Shown piece after piece: positions 16,246-24,834 of a stretch of DNA of 44,651 bases. A program made the position numbers and the translations under genes. The DNA is from an uncultured Clostridia bacterium (GTDB taxonomy: Bacteria; Bacillota; Clostridia; Oscillospirales; Acutalibacteraceae): positions 1-44,651 of the forward strand of contig CAJFOZ010000054.1 in NCBI GenBank assembly GCA_904397895.1, written 5' to 3'. Each line of letters begins with the position of its first letter. Within the stretch, counting starts at the first letter, position 1. The notes beneath the pieces are model-generated. The model ran no database searches and had not been told where the DNA came from. It saw only the letters and a program-made list of their open reading frames with translations.

Positions 16246-16790
16246 TGATTTTTAAAGCGTCGGACTTCGTTGTAGGAATACCCAGTTTCATCGGTTACTT
16301 TATAGCGGACGATGAATTCCGATGGACGGTCGCTGTCCTTTTCATACTTGCATCGGATTTTTACGTCCACCGTACTGCCGTCCTCCAACTTATTGGCCCA
16401 TTCGTTTTCCATTTTCTTATACTCTCCCCGGTTGAGATGACGATCCATGGGGACAATATTATCCACCTTTTCCGACCCGCCAAATCTCCGGGCGATCAGA
16501 TGCCCCCCATCGTCCTGCTCTTCACGGTTCTCCCCGCCGGCCCGGGTTTGATGGGCCGGATTTATTTTGCCCTTTTCCAGGCGAAGAGTACCCTCACACT
16601 TTTCAATACGTCCCAATTTATCGGTCTCATAGCGGTACTGGTTGACTTCGTATTTCTCATTGGGCTTCAATGAATAGGTGCTTTCAAAGTGATCGGCCAT
16701 CTTTTTGAGATGGTCTTGTTCCATTTGTTTCTCAGAGGAATCCTTTCTGTTTTCCTCCCCACAGTCGTTTTGTCGAATCTCCTGCTTCAT
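16242..16790 (-). CDS. Toxin nuclease domain (DNA/RNA non-specific endonuclease type)
   Basis: A 182-residue protein with a beta-beta-alpha-metal nuclease core. The DDGGHLIARRFGG motif (D93-H97) corresponds to the DRGH catalytic motif of the NucA/EndoG class, and NIVPMDRHLNRGEYKKMENE (111-130) supplies the metal-binding Asn and Glu. This domain is typical of the C-terminal tip of polymorphic toxins such as LXG proteins. Here the N-terminal 35 residues are only a charged helix, with no LXG, WXG, Rhs or signal peptide. It lies 5 bp after the HerA-like ATPase gene and overlaps the immunity gene, so it is probably the effector of the large system. Confidence 0.82.
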   Translation of the reverse strand: MKQEIRQNDCGEENRKDSSEKQMEQDHLKKMADHFESTYSLKPNEKYEVNQYRYETDKLGRIEKCEGTLRLEKGKINPAHQTRAGGENREEQDDGGHLIARRFGGSEKVDNIVPMDRHLNRGEYKKMENEWANKLEDGSTVDVKIRCKYEKDSDRPSEFIVRYKVTDETGYSYNEVRRFKNH

Positions 16791-16795
16791 TTCGC

Positions 16796-19700
16796 TTACC
16801 GCTTTCCTTTATGTGCTGACGGTTGGAAAAACTTGATGGAATTTAAGTAATCCCAGGCATTTGCATACCTTGCATCCCCGTCTTTTTGAAGCATCTTTTT
16901 GGTGGCGTACCGCTTGAGCATCTTCCCGTACAGCTCCCAGAAGTATTCGGCGTCTGTAGGATTCAGGGGCCAACGATAGGCTTTCTCCGGCTCACACTCT
17001 TCCGGCATGGATAGGTATCGGGAAATGCCGGAGCGGATGTCCTTCTCCCACCTTAAAACTGTACGGGTCTCTTTGGGAGTCAATTTGGTGTCCATAAGAT
17101 CGAACTTCTTATTGACGCCTTCCAATGGGAAAATCTGCATGACGCTGTCCAGGCGCAGGAAGTCAAATAGAAAATCCAAAAACGTCCTCTGCAAATCCTT
17201 GAAACTGTTGGCCCGAATGAACGACTGGTTGTTGTCCAGATAGATCTGTACTTCATCTAAGATTTCCTGCTGTTTTGTCGATGGCAGCTGGGGTTTTAAA
17301 GCACTGCTTTCCTTACACAGGAGATTCAAAAGTTCTTGCACATCCATATAAATGTTTTTAAACTGACCTTCCAACAGGCTTTTGTACATCAGCTGCACCA
17401 CAGCACCCTGGATCTTTGTGAAAACCCCATTGTTTAGAATAGGCGGTGTTTTGGCACAGTACCGTCCGTCCCAGATATCCCCCATTTTGGCTAGCAGGGT
17501 ATCGGTCCATCCCGCGTGGTAAATGGCGGCGACTCCGGTGTCCAATCGGCTTAGTTCCCGGATCTGTTCCTCCTGGAGGCTTAAGGACGCCCCTACTTCC
17601 TCACAGTCATCCTTGGCCGGCAGACGCATGACGATCTTGATGGCGGTATTCTTAATAGCGGCAGCATCCACTGCGCCGGGCGACTGGTCGATAATCAGAA
17701 AGCCCTCTCCTGCGCTGCGCATTTCAGCAATGCATCGGCAAAGGCTGCCTACCGCCGCCCCCTGCACATTTCCCGATTCCACATTGGTCTCTTGAGAACA
17801 CCGTTTTAAAATATTGTGGGCCTCTTCTAGCACCGTTACGTGGATCAATTTGCTATTGGGTTGTGTACTACTGGCTTTTCTGAAGTTTTTCAGCTTGATG
17901 ATGAGAACCCCCATGATGAGGGAACGGGTCTCATCCGAACCAATGCTGCTTAAATCCACAATGGTATTTTCATTGAAGAGGGTGCGATCCGGGATCCCAC
18001 TGCTGCGGCCAAAGATCTGGCCTTCAAAACCATTGCAGAGGGAGGAAATGCGGTTAAGCAAAGCGCCTTTGTAGTCCCCTTTGCTCTGGGCCGAATAGGG
18101 GGAATGATCGATGATCCGCTCCAACACGGGAACCAACTCCTTAAAAGTAGGGAATCGGCTGCCCCGTTCTACAATGCGTTCGGAATGTTCTAAATCCCAT
18201 CCGTGGTCAATGTACACCTGTTCAAAGGCCCGTTTCAGCAGTCCCGGCATAGCGCCGTACAGCGGCCAACAAGCGCTCACCACTTGCAGTACCTGATCCA
18301 AATGCTCTCGGATATGGATGCCGGCGCTAAATTCAAACGGATTGAGTTGCAGCAGACGATAGGGAGATTCATCAGCTGTAAAAATATTGACATTGGGAAG
18401 CCCGGCAAATTCAATTTTATACTCGCCTTTTGCCGGTTCAATGACCAGAAATGGGACTTTATTTTCAATCATTTTTTGCAGCAAATTATAGGTGGTATTG
18501 CTTTTGCCCGAGCCGGAGGCGCCACAGATAAAAGTATGGGAGGCAAAGGTATCCAGATCCAAAAAGGTCTGGGTCTTTTCCTCCTGGCCCATGTGGTACA
18601 CGTTGCCAAACAGGATGGGACGCTTTACTTTCTTTTTCCACTTTTCTGGGATGTTCCGGCCGAATTCCGCCATACGATCCACCACAATGCCGGGAACCGA
18701 TTTGCGGGGCAGAGCCATCAAAGTGGGGATCTCCTTACCGCTGATCATCATGGCGGGAGTCACCTTTTCTTTTTGAAACACCGAACGGGTTTTCTTCCCC
18801 GACGGATCGGTGGTTTCCTCTAGCATGGCTAAATCAATGACCGGATGACGCAGATACTCCAAATATTCCAGCACCTTTTCCCGTTCCGCCACATTGGTGG
18901 CGTCCCATTGATTGCAATAGGCTCTGGGGGCAGCCTGAGAATCCCCGGCCAACAATGCTGCAAGCGTACTGGTCCCCATGTTGGCGGTGGCCACATCATC
19001 GGTAATGAGATAACAGCAGCTGTTCCACATCCCAAAGGTTTGGCTCATATTGATGCGTTTAATATGCTCCTCCAGCTTGGAAAGCAGGTTTTGTACCGCC
19101 TTGTTATCCCGATTGATGGTGAGTGAACGGTTGGTCCCGGTGGAACTTCCCGTCCCCTGTGTATCGCCTGATCCCATGGCTTCCGACGTATTTTCCCCCA
19201 CGCTGCTCCCTTGGCTGGTGCCCGTGGCGGAGCCTGTGCTGCTGGAGGTACCGCTTCCACTGTTAAAGTGCATATTGAACATCGATGATCCACTGCCGCG
19301 GTTATAGCTGCGCCCATTGGAGATACTGGCGGTATGAGAGGTGCCAAAGGAACGCGAGATGCTTCGTGACACGGAATGATTGATGTTATTAGAGATGGAG
19401 TAATTGACGGTATCCGATTCATTTTCACCGTAGGAGACGGTTTCCTTTGCGTAAGGGGACAAACAAGTGTAGAGATTCTCCAAACCCTCCCGACAATCGT
19501 CCATGGCATCTGGGGAGACGCATTGGGACAAAATAATCAGCGTATACTTGCGTCCATTCATGGCGTCAATGAACTTTTCGCATCCTTGGGCGCTGAGTTC
19601 CCGATCCTTTTGGACCTCTTCCTCCCGCCGGCTGGGAATCATACTTAAAGACCGGACTGTCCGTCCCGCCGGGTAGGATCCTTTTGGCCCGCAGGAATTG

Positions 19701-20296
19701 AGCAACGCATTCTTTTCGGATTCTGATAACTCTGTAATTTCACATCCCGGGAAATGCCCCTTTAGATTGCCTGCCAACAATTCCCCTGCGATTTTGCTGT
19801 TCCCGCTGGTGTTGGTGCACAAATACAGGCGCACACGATCGCCGTCGCTTTGCAAAATCAACGCTGTCACGCCTCCGAAACTGTTGAGGGCAGAATACAC
19901 GCTGACCAATTTTTCATAGGAATTTTCTTCCTCATTGTACATCAGCTTGGTGATCTGGTATACAGCAATCCCCGTCCGATTGCACTGCAAAGGATCCAGC
20001 TTATTGACGGCACTGGTATAAAGGCAATCTTTGCCGGCAGGAGACAACATCTCCAGATGCCTGCTGTTGACGTAGACCCCTACAATGCGCAAATCATTTT
20101 GTAGAATATTCAGCTGGTGGGCATCCATCAGAAGCTTTTTTGCCTTTTTTTGTTGTTTGCTGTCTGGTGTGCCCGTAGGATGGATCGTTCTTTTGCCTCC
20201 AGTGGGAAGAGGCGAACTTCCGCTGCTTCCGGAGGTCGGTTGCGGACGCCTGGCTGCCCGATGACTGGTTCCAGCTGGAGTGGCGTTGTTTGGCAT
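16796..20296 (-). CDS. HerA/FtsK-like P-loop ATPase with low-complexity insert
   Basis: A 1166-residue protein. The first 60 residues are basic and Pro/Ser/Gly-rich, followed by an alpha/beta domain to about 290. Then comes a striking Ser/Gly/Thr/Asn-rich segment (about 298-392), a linker, and a HerA-type ATPase from about 560. Walker A is CGASGSGKSN (592-599) and Walker B is LIHVTVLEEAH (817-827), with a late Q/Arg-containing region (LSLQEEQIRELSRL) typical of HerA ATPases. Such motors pump DNA or protein through hexameric rings. No transmembrane helix is evident. The ATG at 20296 has GGGGGAT upstream. It lies between the small acidic proteins and the nuclease, suggesting it handles the effector or target nucleic acid. 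Confidence 0.85.
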   Translation of the reverse strand: MPNNATPAGTSHRAARRPQPTSGSSGSSPLPTGGKRTIHPTGTPDSKQQKKAKKLLMDAHQLNILQNDLRIVGVYVNSRHLEMLSPAGKDCLYTSAVNKLDPLQCNRTGIAVYQITKLMYNEEENSYEKLVSVYSALNSFGGVTALILQSDGDRVRLYLCTNTSGNSKIAGELLAGNLKGHFPGCEITELSESEKNALLNSCGPKGSYPAGRTVRSLSMIPSRREEEVQKDRELSAQGCEKFIDAMNGRKYTLIILSQCVSPDAMDDCREGLENLYTCLSPYAKETVSYGENESDTVNYSISNNINHSVSRSISRSFGTSHTASISNGRSYNRGSGSSMFNMHFNSGSGTSSSTGSATGTSQGSSVGENTSEAMGSGDTQGTGSSTGTNRSLTINRDNKAVQNLLSKLEEHIKRINMSQTFGMWNSCCYLITDDVATANMGTSTLAALLAGDSQAAPRAYCNQWDATNVAEREKVLEYLEYLRHPVIDLAMLEETTDPSGKKTRSVFQKEKVTPAMMISGKEIPTLMALPRKSVPGIVVDRMAEFGRNIPEKWKKKVKRPILFGNVYHMGQEEKTQTFLDLDTFASHTFICGASGSGKSNTTYNLLQKMIENKVPFLVIEPAKGEYKIEFAGLPNVNIFTADESPYRLLQLNPFEFSAGIHIREHLDQVLQVVSACWPLYGAMPGLLKRAFEQVYIDHGWDLEHSERIVERGSRFPTFKELVPVLERIIDHSPYSAQSKGDYKGALLNRISSLCNGFEGQIFGRSSGIPDRTLFNENTIVDLSSIGSDETRSLIMGVLIIKLKNFRKASSTQPNSKLIHVTVLEEAHNILKRCSQETNVESGNVQGAAVGSLCRCIAEMRSAGEGFLIIDQSPGAVDAAAIKNTAIKIVMRLPAKDDCEEVGASLSLQEEQIRELSRLDTGVAAIYHAGWTDTLLAKMGDIWDGRYCAKTPPILNNGVFTKIQGAVVQLMYKSLLEGQFKNIYMDVQELLNLLCKESSALKPQLPSTKQQEILDEVQIYLDNNQSFIRANSFKDLQRTFLDFLFDFLRLDSVMQIFPLEGVNKKFDLMDTKLTPKETRTVLRWEKDIRSGISRYLSMPEECEPEKAYRWPLNPTDAEYFWELYGKMLKRYATKKMLQKDGDARYANAWDYLNSIKFFQPSAHKGKR

Positions 20297-20349
20297 AGGG
20301 ATCCCCCATTTCTAAAAAAATAACCTTTAATAGCATTTATGTTAAAGAT

Positions 20350-20589
20350 TTACCTTGTTCTCCGCAGCACCTTGGCCCCAATGCTGGCTTCTCCTTCCTC
20401 ATCGTCCGAAGAATCAATGGTATCGTCGGCATCGGCTTGCTCGGCCTTGTCGTCCACTTCCATCACCTGATCCAGCTTTGCGTCGAAGGCTTCTTTCTCC
20501 TCATCGCTCATGTCGTCATAGCCTCGCCGCTGACGCAACTCCTGAGCCACGGCATCGTATTGCTCTTTGGAAACTACTTCTTTTTCCAT
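20350..20589 (-). CDS. Small acidic protein, paralogue B
   Basis: A 79-residue, highly acidic protein with no known family. It shares the pattern SKEQYDAV...RGYDDMSDEEKEAFDAKLDQVMEVDDK with the preceding gene. A short conserved helical segment is followed by an Asp/Glu-rich tail with no predicted order. AAGGGGAG precedes the ATG. It lies 23 bp after its paralogue and 53 bp before the HerA-like gene, within the operon. A DNA mimic, regulator or adaptor is possible; none is proven. Confidence 0.75.
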   Translation of the reverse strand: MEKEVVSKEQYDAVAQELRQRRGYDDMSDEEKEAFDAKLDQVMEVDDKAEQADADDTIDSSDDEEGEASIGAKVLRRTR

Positions 20590-20612
20590 AGCGTCTCCCC
20601 TTCTTTCTCATG

Positions 20613-20873
20613 TCAGCGGATGTATTCATCATCGTCATTGTCCAAACTGTGAGGATGGCCATCCCCACGTTCCCGCTGTTCTCTCTCATCGCCGTCGTCG
20701 GCATCGGTTTGATCGGTCTTATCAGTTTTATCGTCTACCACTGCCACTTGATCGATCTTTTCATCAAAATCCTTTTTCTCTTCATCACTCATATCGTCGT
20801 AGCCGTACTTTTCCTCCATTTTAGAGCGGAACTCATCGTACTGCTCTTTGGAAACTTTTCTTGGACCTTCCAT
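20613..20873 (-). CDS. Small acidic protein, paralogue A
   Basis: An 86-residue protein, paralogous to the next gene through SKEQYDEFRSKMEEKYGYDD and MSDEEKKDFDEKIDQVAVVDDK. The C-terminal tail is Asp/Glu/Arg/His-rich and probably disordered. The start at 20873 is set by GGAGG 8 nt upstream; a TTG in frame 15 nt earlier overlaps that site. It follows the GAP1-like gene by 21 bp. The conserved YGYDDMSDEEK block is the part most likely to be structured and to bind a partner. Confidence 0.78.
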   Translation of the reverse strand: MEGPRKVSKEQYDEFRSKMEEKYGYDDMSDEEKKDFDEKIDQVAVVDDKTDKTDQTDADDGDEREQRERGDGHPHSLDNDDDEYIR

Positions 20874-20894
20874 AAAAAGAACCTCCAATTTTAT

Positions 20895-23645
20895 TTAGTT
20901 ATCTCGCCGTTTGCCAAACAGGCCTCCCAGTTTATTGGTCAAACGTCCGGCAAATCCCTGTTTGCCCGTCTTTTTGTCAGCCTCTTCCAGCATAGCCGCC
21001 ATTTTTCTTTTTACCGCATCGTCATACTGGTTAAGGCGAAGCACCTGATCAATCAGGCCCGGTTTATAGAAATGAACCAACATATCCTTTAAAACGCTGT
21101 CGGCAGTCTCCTGCACTTGCTTAACCTGACTATCCACCCGGCCAGGAATGGTAAATTTACAGGTGGTAGCTTCGCAGATAGACATCAGGTTTTCCGCCAG
21201 GCGCTTGCCTTTTGAACGATCCAAAACGGCGGAAAGATAGGAGTCGGCATAGTTGTATTGGAAATTCTGCCCATTCCCATCAAACAGGCAAAGCATGATG
21301 AGATGCAACTCACTGTCGTCCCCCAAGTCGGCTAATTTTGCTACAAGATCTTGAAAATAGTCCTGCTGGCAGAAGCTGGAGTCCACTGTCACATGGGCCT
21401 CTAAAATCTCTGCCGCCGCTGCTATGATTTCGGAAGCGTTGTGTTTGTGTTCCACTGTCCGCTGGAAGCGATAGAGCATCGAGCATCGGCTGCTTGTGCC
21501 TAAACTCTTTGCCCAAGCGTCCATCTCCCCGTAAATTTTAGGATTCAGACGGGAGGCTTTGTCATAAGGCAGTTTTTGATCTAGGGCCAGGAAAATGGTT
21601 TTCTCCGACTCTTTACTCATGCGCGTATTGTGGACAGCTTTCCGGATCAGTTCAGCGTCTTCCGGCTGAGAAAGTTCAATCCACTTGCGATAAAATTGCA
21701 CGCCTGTGTCACGTCCCGCGCCCATGGCCTGGATGGCCTCCCGGAACGCCTGGTACAAAGCCCCGTCGCACTTGCCGATTGCAGCCATCCGTGAAGTCAA
21801 AAGCTGCTCGATCAACTGGATGTCTACCTTGCCGCAACGGCAGAGGTCCCGGCAAAAGGAGACCACATCCGGACCGTTGACCGCCATAACAACATCCCAC
21901 CACTTAGCTGCATCGCAGACGTTTTTCTTTGTGAGGAAGTCGGCCACGGAAATGCATATGGAATTAAACAATTGACTATTAGAGCTGACGTTAGCAAGCT
22001 GCCTTTGCAATCTCTTGCGATCTTTGATTAAGATTACCATACTGCGGCACACAAAAGAATACTGGGTGCTATTCTGCATAATAGCCGATAGGTCCACTTT
22101 ATTTTCCTGCAATGTGTAAAGGAACATTTCCAGCAAAACGTCAGTGGCTTCCGGGCCTGCTGGTTCCAACTGTTTTGTGTAGGCAGCAAGGTCTGTATCG
22201 TGAAAAAGCAGATCTAACACGGCGTCCACTAACCCATCCATGTCGGATGCTTTTAGAATGCTCCAAATGCGGCTGAGTTCTGCTGCTGAAGTAGAAAGAC
22301 GGCTAAATAAAAACCGCAATTGATTGGCCGTAATACCGATGATTTCCTGCTCACGGTGCAGCCGCAAGGATATCTTCCACAGGATCTGTAGTAGGGAAAG
22401 ATTGTTCTGTTGATCTTTATCTGCCATTTTGGCGTAGACGGACAACGCCTGGTCCAACAGGTATCCGTTCAGGACGTCGTTGCTTATTTCCCCAAATTGG
22501 CTGAGGGTATTGATGTGGCAAACGGTGCGGGAATACTCCCAGGTGTCGGCTTTGTGATTGGAGTCCAATAAATACTGGAAAGACTCGTACAGCTGGGGAA
22601 GCAGCGGCGTCACTTCTGCCAGCGGTAAGCTAGGCAGCACATAGCCGCAAAAGTCCTGGATGTCTTCGCCATACTCTACAGCCGCTTGGTAATACGGATG
22701 GCTTATAGTGGAATCGGTTGGAAAAGAGACCTGTTTGTTGACGCCGTCCAATAGGACAAAATTGCTGGCGGCCATAGGCTTGACGGAAGCACAATAATTG
22801 TCTTTGGGATGATACCCTACGATCATACAGTGGGGATGCCGTTTTTGTGCCGGGTTCCGATTGGGAATGGTGCTGAATTTGCCAGATGCATCGGTATAAT
22901 AAAAGAGGCTGTTTTCCGTTTGCATCCCTAATTTGGATCGATTGGTGGTAAAGCCGATGTTCCGTGCCATCTTGGCCGAGAAGGCGTATTCAATGGCTGC
23001 AATCCAAAGCTCTACGTTTTCCGGCGTATCTTTGATGAGGAGAACTTTACGTTGTTCCTCCGGTTTGCCATATTCGTGAACCAAAAACCAGATGGCCGCT
23101 TTGACGGCTTCTTTCCTGCCATCTTGAACAAACGCCGATACCTTTGGAATGGTAACGGTTCCTCCTGCCGGTTTGCTGGGCACTTGAGGCAAATAGTCCG
23201 GGGCAGCTTCTGGATCGTTGTCTAAGTAGTAGTCGTTTTCCGATTTTAGATGGGCGTCCCATACTTTTGATCCAAACCATTCGCAGGGATATCCCTCTAT
23301 CTGCCCTATCAGATACTGCTTGATATAGGTGCCGGATCGATGGGTCTTCCCATTTGATCGGGGGGTCTTACAGTGAGGCCTCGCATATTCAAAGCTAAAG
23401 GCATAGGTATTTGCATTCAGGCGATTGTACTCATACGAGTGGAACAGCCCGATGGGCGACGTTTCATTAGATCCGTTTTTAATGGCCAACCGATCCTGTA
23501 GGTAATCCAAGCCATCCGAGGGCAGCTGATCGAAGATCCCGGGGCTCATGGAAAAAACGCCAAAGCCTTCGCTGCGGACAACCTGTCCTTGGTTCTTTAA
23601 ATCCCGATGGGGAAAGCATCGAGTATATACAAGCTGATTTAGCAT
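20895..23645 (-). CDS. GTPase-associated protein 1 (GAP1)-like protein
   Basis: A 916-residue protein with no signal peptide. The N-terminus (MLNQLVYTRCF...SEGFGVFSMSPGIFDQL) and the following region to about 150 resemble the GAP1 N-terminal domain. Residues of about 165-270, with EAVKAAIWFLVHEYGK, the KVLLIKDTPENVELWIAAIE stretch and then FSAKMARNIGFTTN, resemble the GAP1 middle domain. The remaining two thirds are alpha-helical and resemble a long repeat-like scaffold. GAP1 proteins are known from comparative genomics as partners of GTPases in bacterial conflict systems. Here it is 33 bp downstream of the soluble GTPase gene, as expected. A GGAAGGG site precedes the ATG. The biochemical role is unknown. 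Confidence 0.78.
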   Translation of the reverse strand: MLNQLVYTRCFPHRDLKNQGQVVRSEGFGVFSMSPGIFDQLPSDGLDYLQDRLAIKNGSNETSPIGLFHSYEYNRLNANTYAFSFEYARPHCKTPRSNGKTHRSGTYIKQYLIGQIEGYPCEWFGSKVWDAHLKSENDYYLDNDPEAAPDYLPQVPSKPAGGTVTIPKVSAFVQDGRKEAVKAAIWFLVHEYGKPEEQRKVLLIKDTPENVELWIAAIEYAFSAKMARNIGFTTNRSKLGMQTENSLFYYTDASGKFSTIPNRNPAQKRHPHCMIVGYHPKDNYCASVKPMAASNFVLLDGVNKQVSFPTDSTISHPYYQAAVEYGEDIQDFCGYVLPSLPLAEVTPLLPQLYESFQYLLDSNHKADTWEYSRTVCHINTLSQFGEISNDVLNGYLLDQALSVYAKMADKDQQNNLSLLQILWKISLRLHREQEIIGITANQLRFLFSRLSTSAAELSRIWSILKASDMDGLVDAVLDLLFHDTDLAAYTKQLEPAGPEATDVLLEMFLYTLQENKVDLSAIMQNSTQYSFVCRSMVILIKDRKRLQRQLANVSSNSQLFNSICISVADFLTKKNVCDAAKWWDVVMAVNGPDVVSFCRDLCRCGKVDIQLIEQLLTSRMAAIGKCDGALYQAFREAIQAMGAGRDTGVQFYRKWIELSQPEDAELIRKAVHNTRMSKESEKTIFLALDQKLPYDKASRLNPKIYGEMDAWAKSLGTSSRCSMLYRFQRTVEHKHNASEIIAAAAEILEAHVTVDSSFCQQDYFQDLVAKLADLGDDSELHLIMLCLFDGNGQNFQYNYADSYLSAVLDRSKGKRLAENLMSICEATTCKFTIPGRVDSQVKQVQETADSVLKDMLVHFYKPGLIDQVLRLNQYDDAVKRKMAAMLEEADKKTGKQGFAGRLTNKLGGLFGKRRDN

Positions 23646-23678
23646 AAAGAGCCCTTCCTTTCAAAATAGCGCAAAAGG

Positions 23679-24794
23679 TTACGTCAAAGTCGGGATGATG
23701 CCTTCTTTGGACAACATCCACATCAGCGGATCCAATACCCGGTGGGGTAGCACCTTGCTCAACTGGTTGTCCCCTGTCGGAGGCTGGCCGAAGCTGGACA
23801 CCCCAAAGAAACGCACGCGCCCTTGACGGAAGTTGGTGTCGATGGCCGCCAAAAAAGTGGATTCCCCTTGTGTTTCCAGCCAGTCCTTGATCTCAGCGTC
23901 TACCGCGTCGCTGTCCGATTTGACAAACCCGTTCCGGCTTAAATGTGGGCTTGGCTGTGTGGCTGTGGCGATTCCAAAACTATCTTTTACCGCATCCATC
24001 TTGGTAAACACCACCGCCACATCCCGGTCAATCAATGCGCCCGGACGGAGACCGCAGCTTTGGCGGATATAATCGGCAAGGCCGTCCACCATATTGGCCG
24101 AAGCATCCATGTCATGTTCCGCTGTGGTGGACCAGCGCACAACGTCCGGCGAAATGGAATTGCATATCCCCGGCAGAGCCAGAGGATCGATGAGGATAAC
24201 CAACACTTTGGATTGGGAAATATAACGGCTGATGACCGGATTGATGTTTTCACAGTCTTCACCCGCTCCGTCAAAGATGGTCATGGAATAGGATGCGATT
24301 TTTTTATCGGTCATTTTACTTCGGTCACGGATGCGCCATTGCTGCGGCTGGGGAGGCGTGCCGGGGGGCGTGGCCGGAACCGGCTGGCGCTGCTCGTACA
24401 TGGAGCGGACGTTATCTTGAAAAATCGTCCCGGTGTTGTTATCCATAGGCGCTATGACCAGAGAAGATCCCGCCGTGTGACGCAGTTCATGCAGCATGGC
24501 GGTGAGGAAATTGGTTTTCCCCGCCCCTGTGATGCCTAAGATGCTGAAGCGCAGGTATTTGGAATAATCTAGGATATCGGGCGGCAAACTGGCGCCACAA
24601 TGGCCGCATATTCGATTGCTGGCCAATGTATTGTGACAGCTTGCATTTTTACATTTAGGGATCTTTTTCAGCATAATCTCCATTCTAGAGGGAATCGCTT
24701 CCGTTCCGCACAAGGGACATACAAACTTGACGTCTTTATCCCGCAGTTCTGATAAGCAGTACGGGCACACTACATCCGAGTGCAGTATTGCCAT
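23679..24794 (-). CDS. Soluble zinc-ribbon P-loop GTPase of the conflict system
   Basis: A 371-residue protein. Two zinc-ribbon-like pairs come first (CPYC at 10-13 with CPLC at 26-29; CKNASC at 48-53 with CGHC at 63-66). A TRAFAC-type GTPase domain follows: P-loop GITGAGKT (87-94), switch II-like FDGAGED (174-180) and a TKMD base-recognition motif (264-267) in place of NKxD. A proline-rich loop (PVPATPPGTPPQPQQW) lies between the P-loop and switch II. The start at 24794 follows GGAGG; an in-frame ATG at 24821 precedes that site. No membrane helix is seen, unlike its relative at 33280-34926. GTPase activity is inferred. Confidence 0.85.
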   Translation of the reverse strand: MAILHSDVVCPYCLSELRDKDVKFVCPLCGTEAIPSRMEIMLKKIPKCKNASCHNTLASNRICGHCGASLPPDILDYSKYLRFSILGITGAGKTNFLTAMLHELRHTAGSSLVIAPMDNNTGTIFQDNVRSMYEQRQPVPATPPGTPPQPQQWRIRDRSKMTDKKIASYSMTIFDGAGEDCENINPVISRYISQSKVLVILIDPLALPGICNSISPDVVRWSTTAEHDMDASANMVDGLADYIRQSCGLRPGALIDRDVAVVFTKMDAVKDSFGIATATQPSPHLSRNGFVKSDSDAVDAEIKDWLETQGESTFLAAIDTNFRQGRVRFFGVSSFGQPPTGDNQLSKVLPHRVLDPLMWMLSKEGIIPTLT

Positions 24795-24834
24795 GATTTT
24801 AGCACCTCCATCTTGATACAAAGGGATATTTTAT

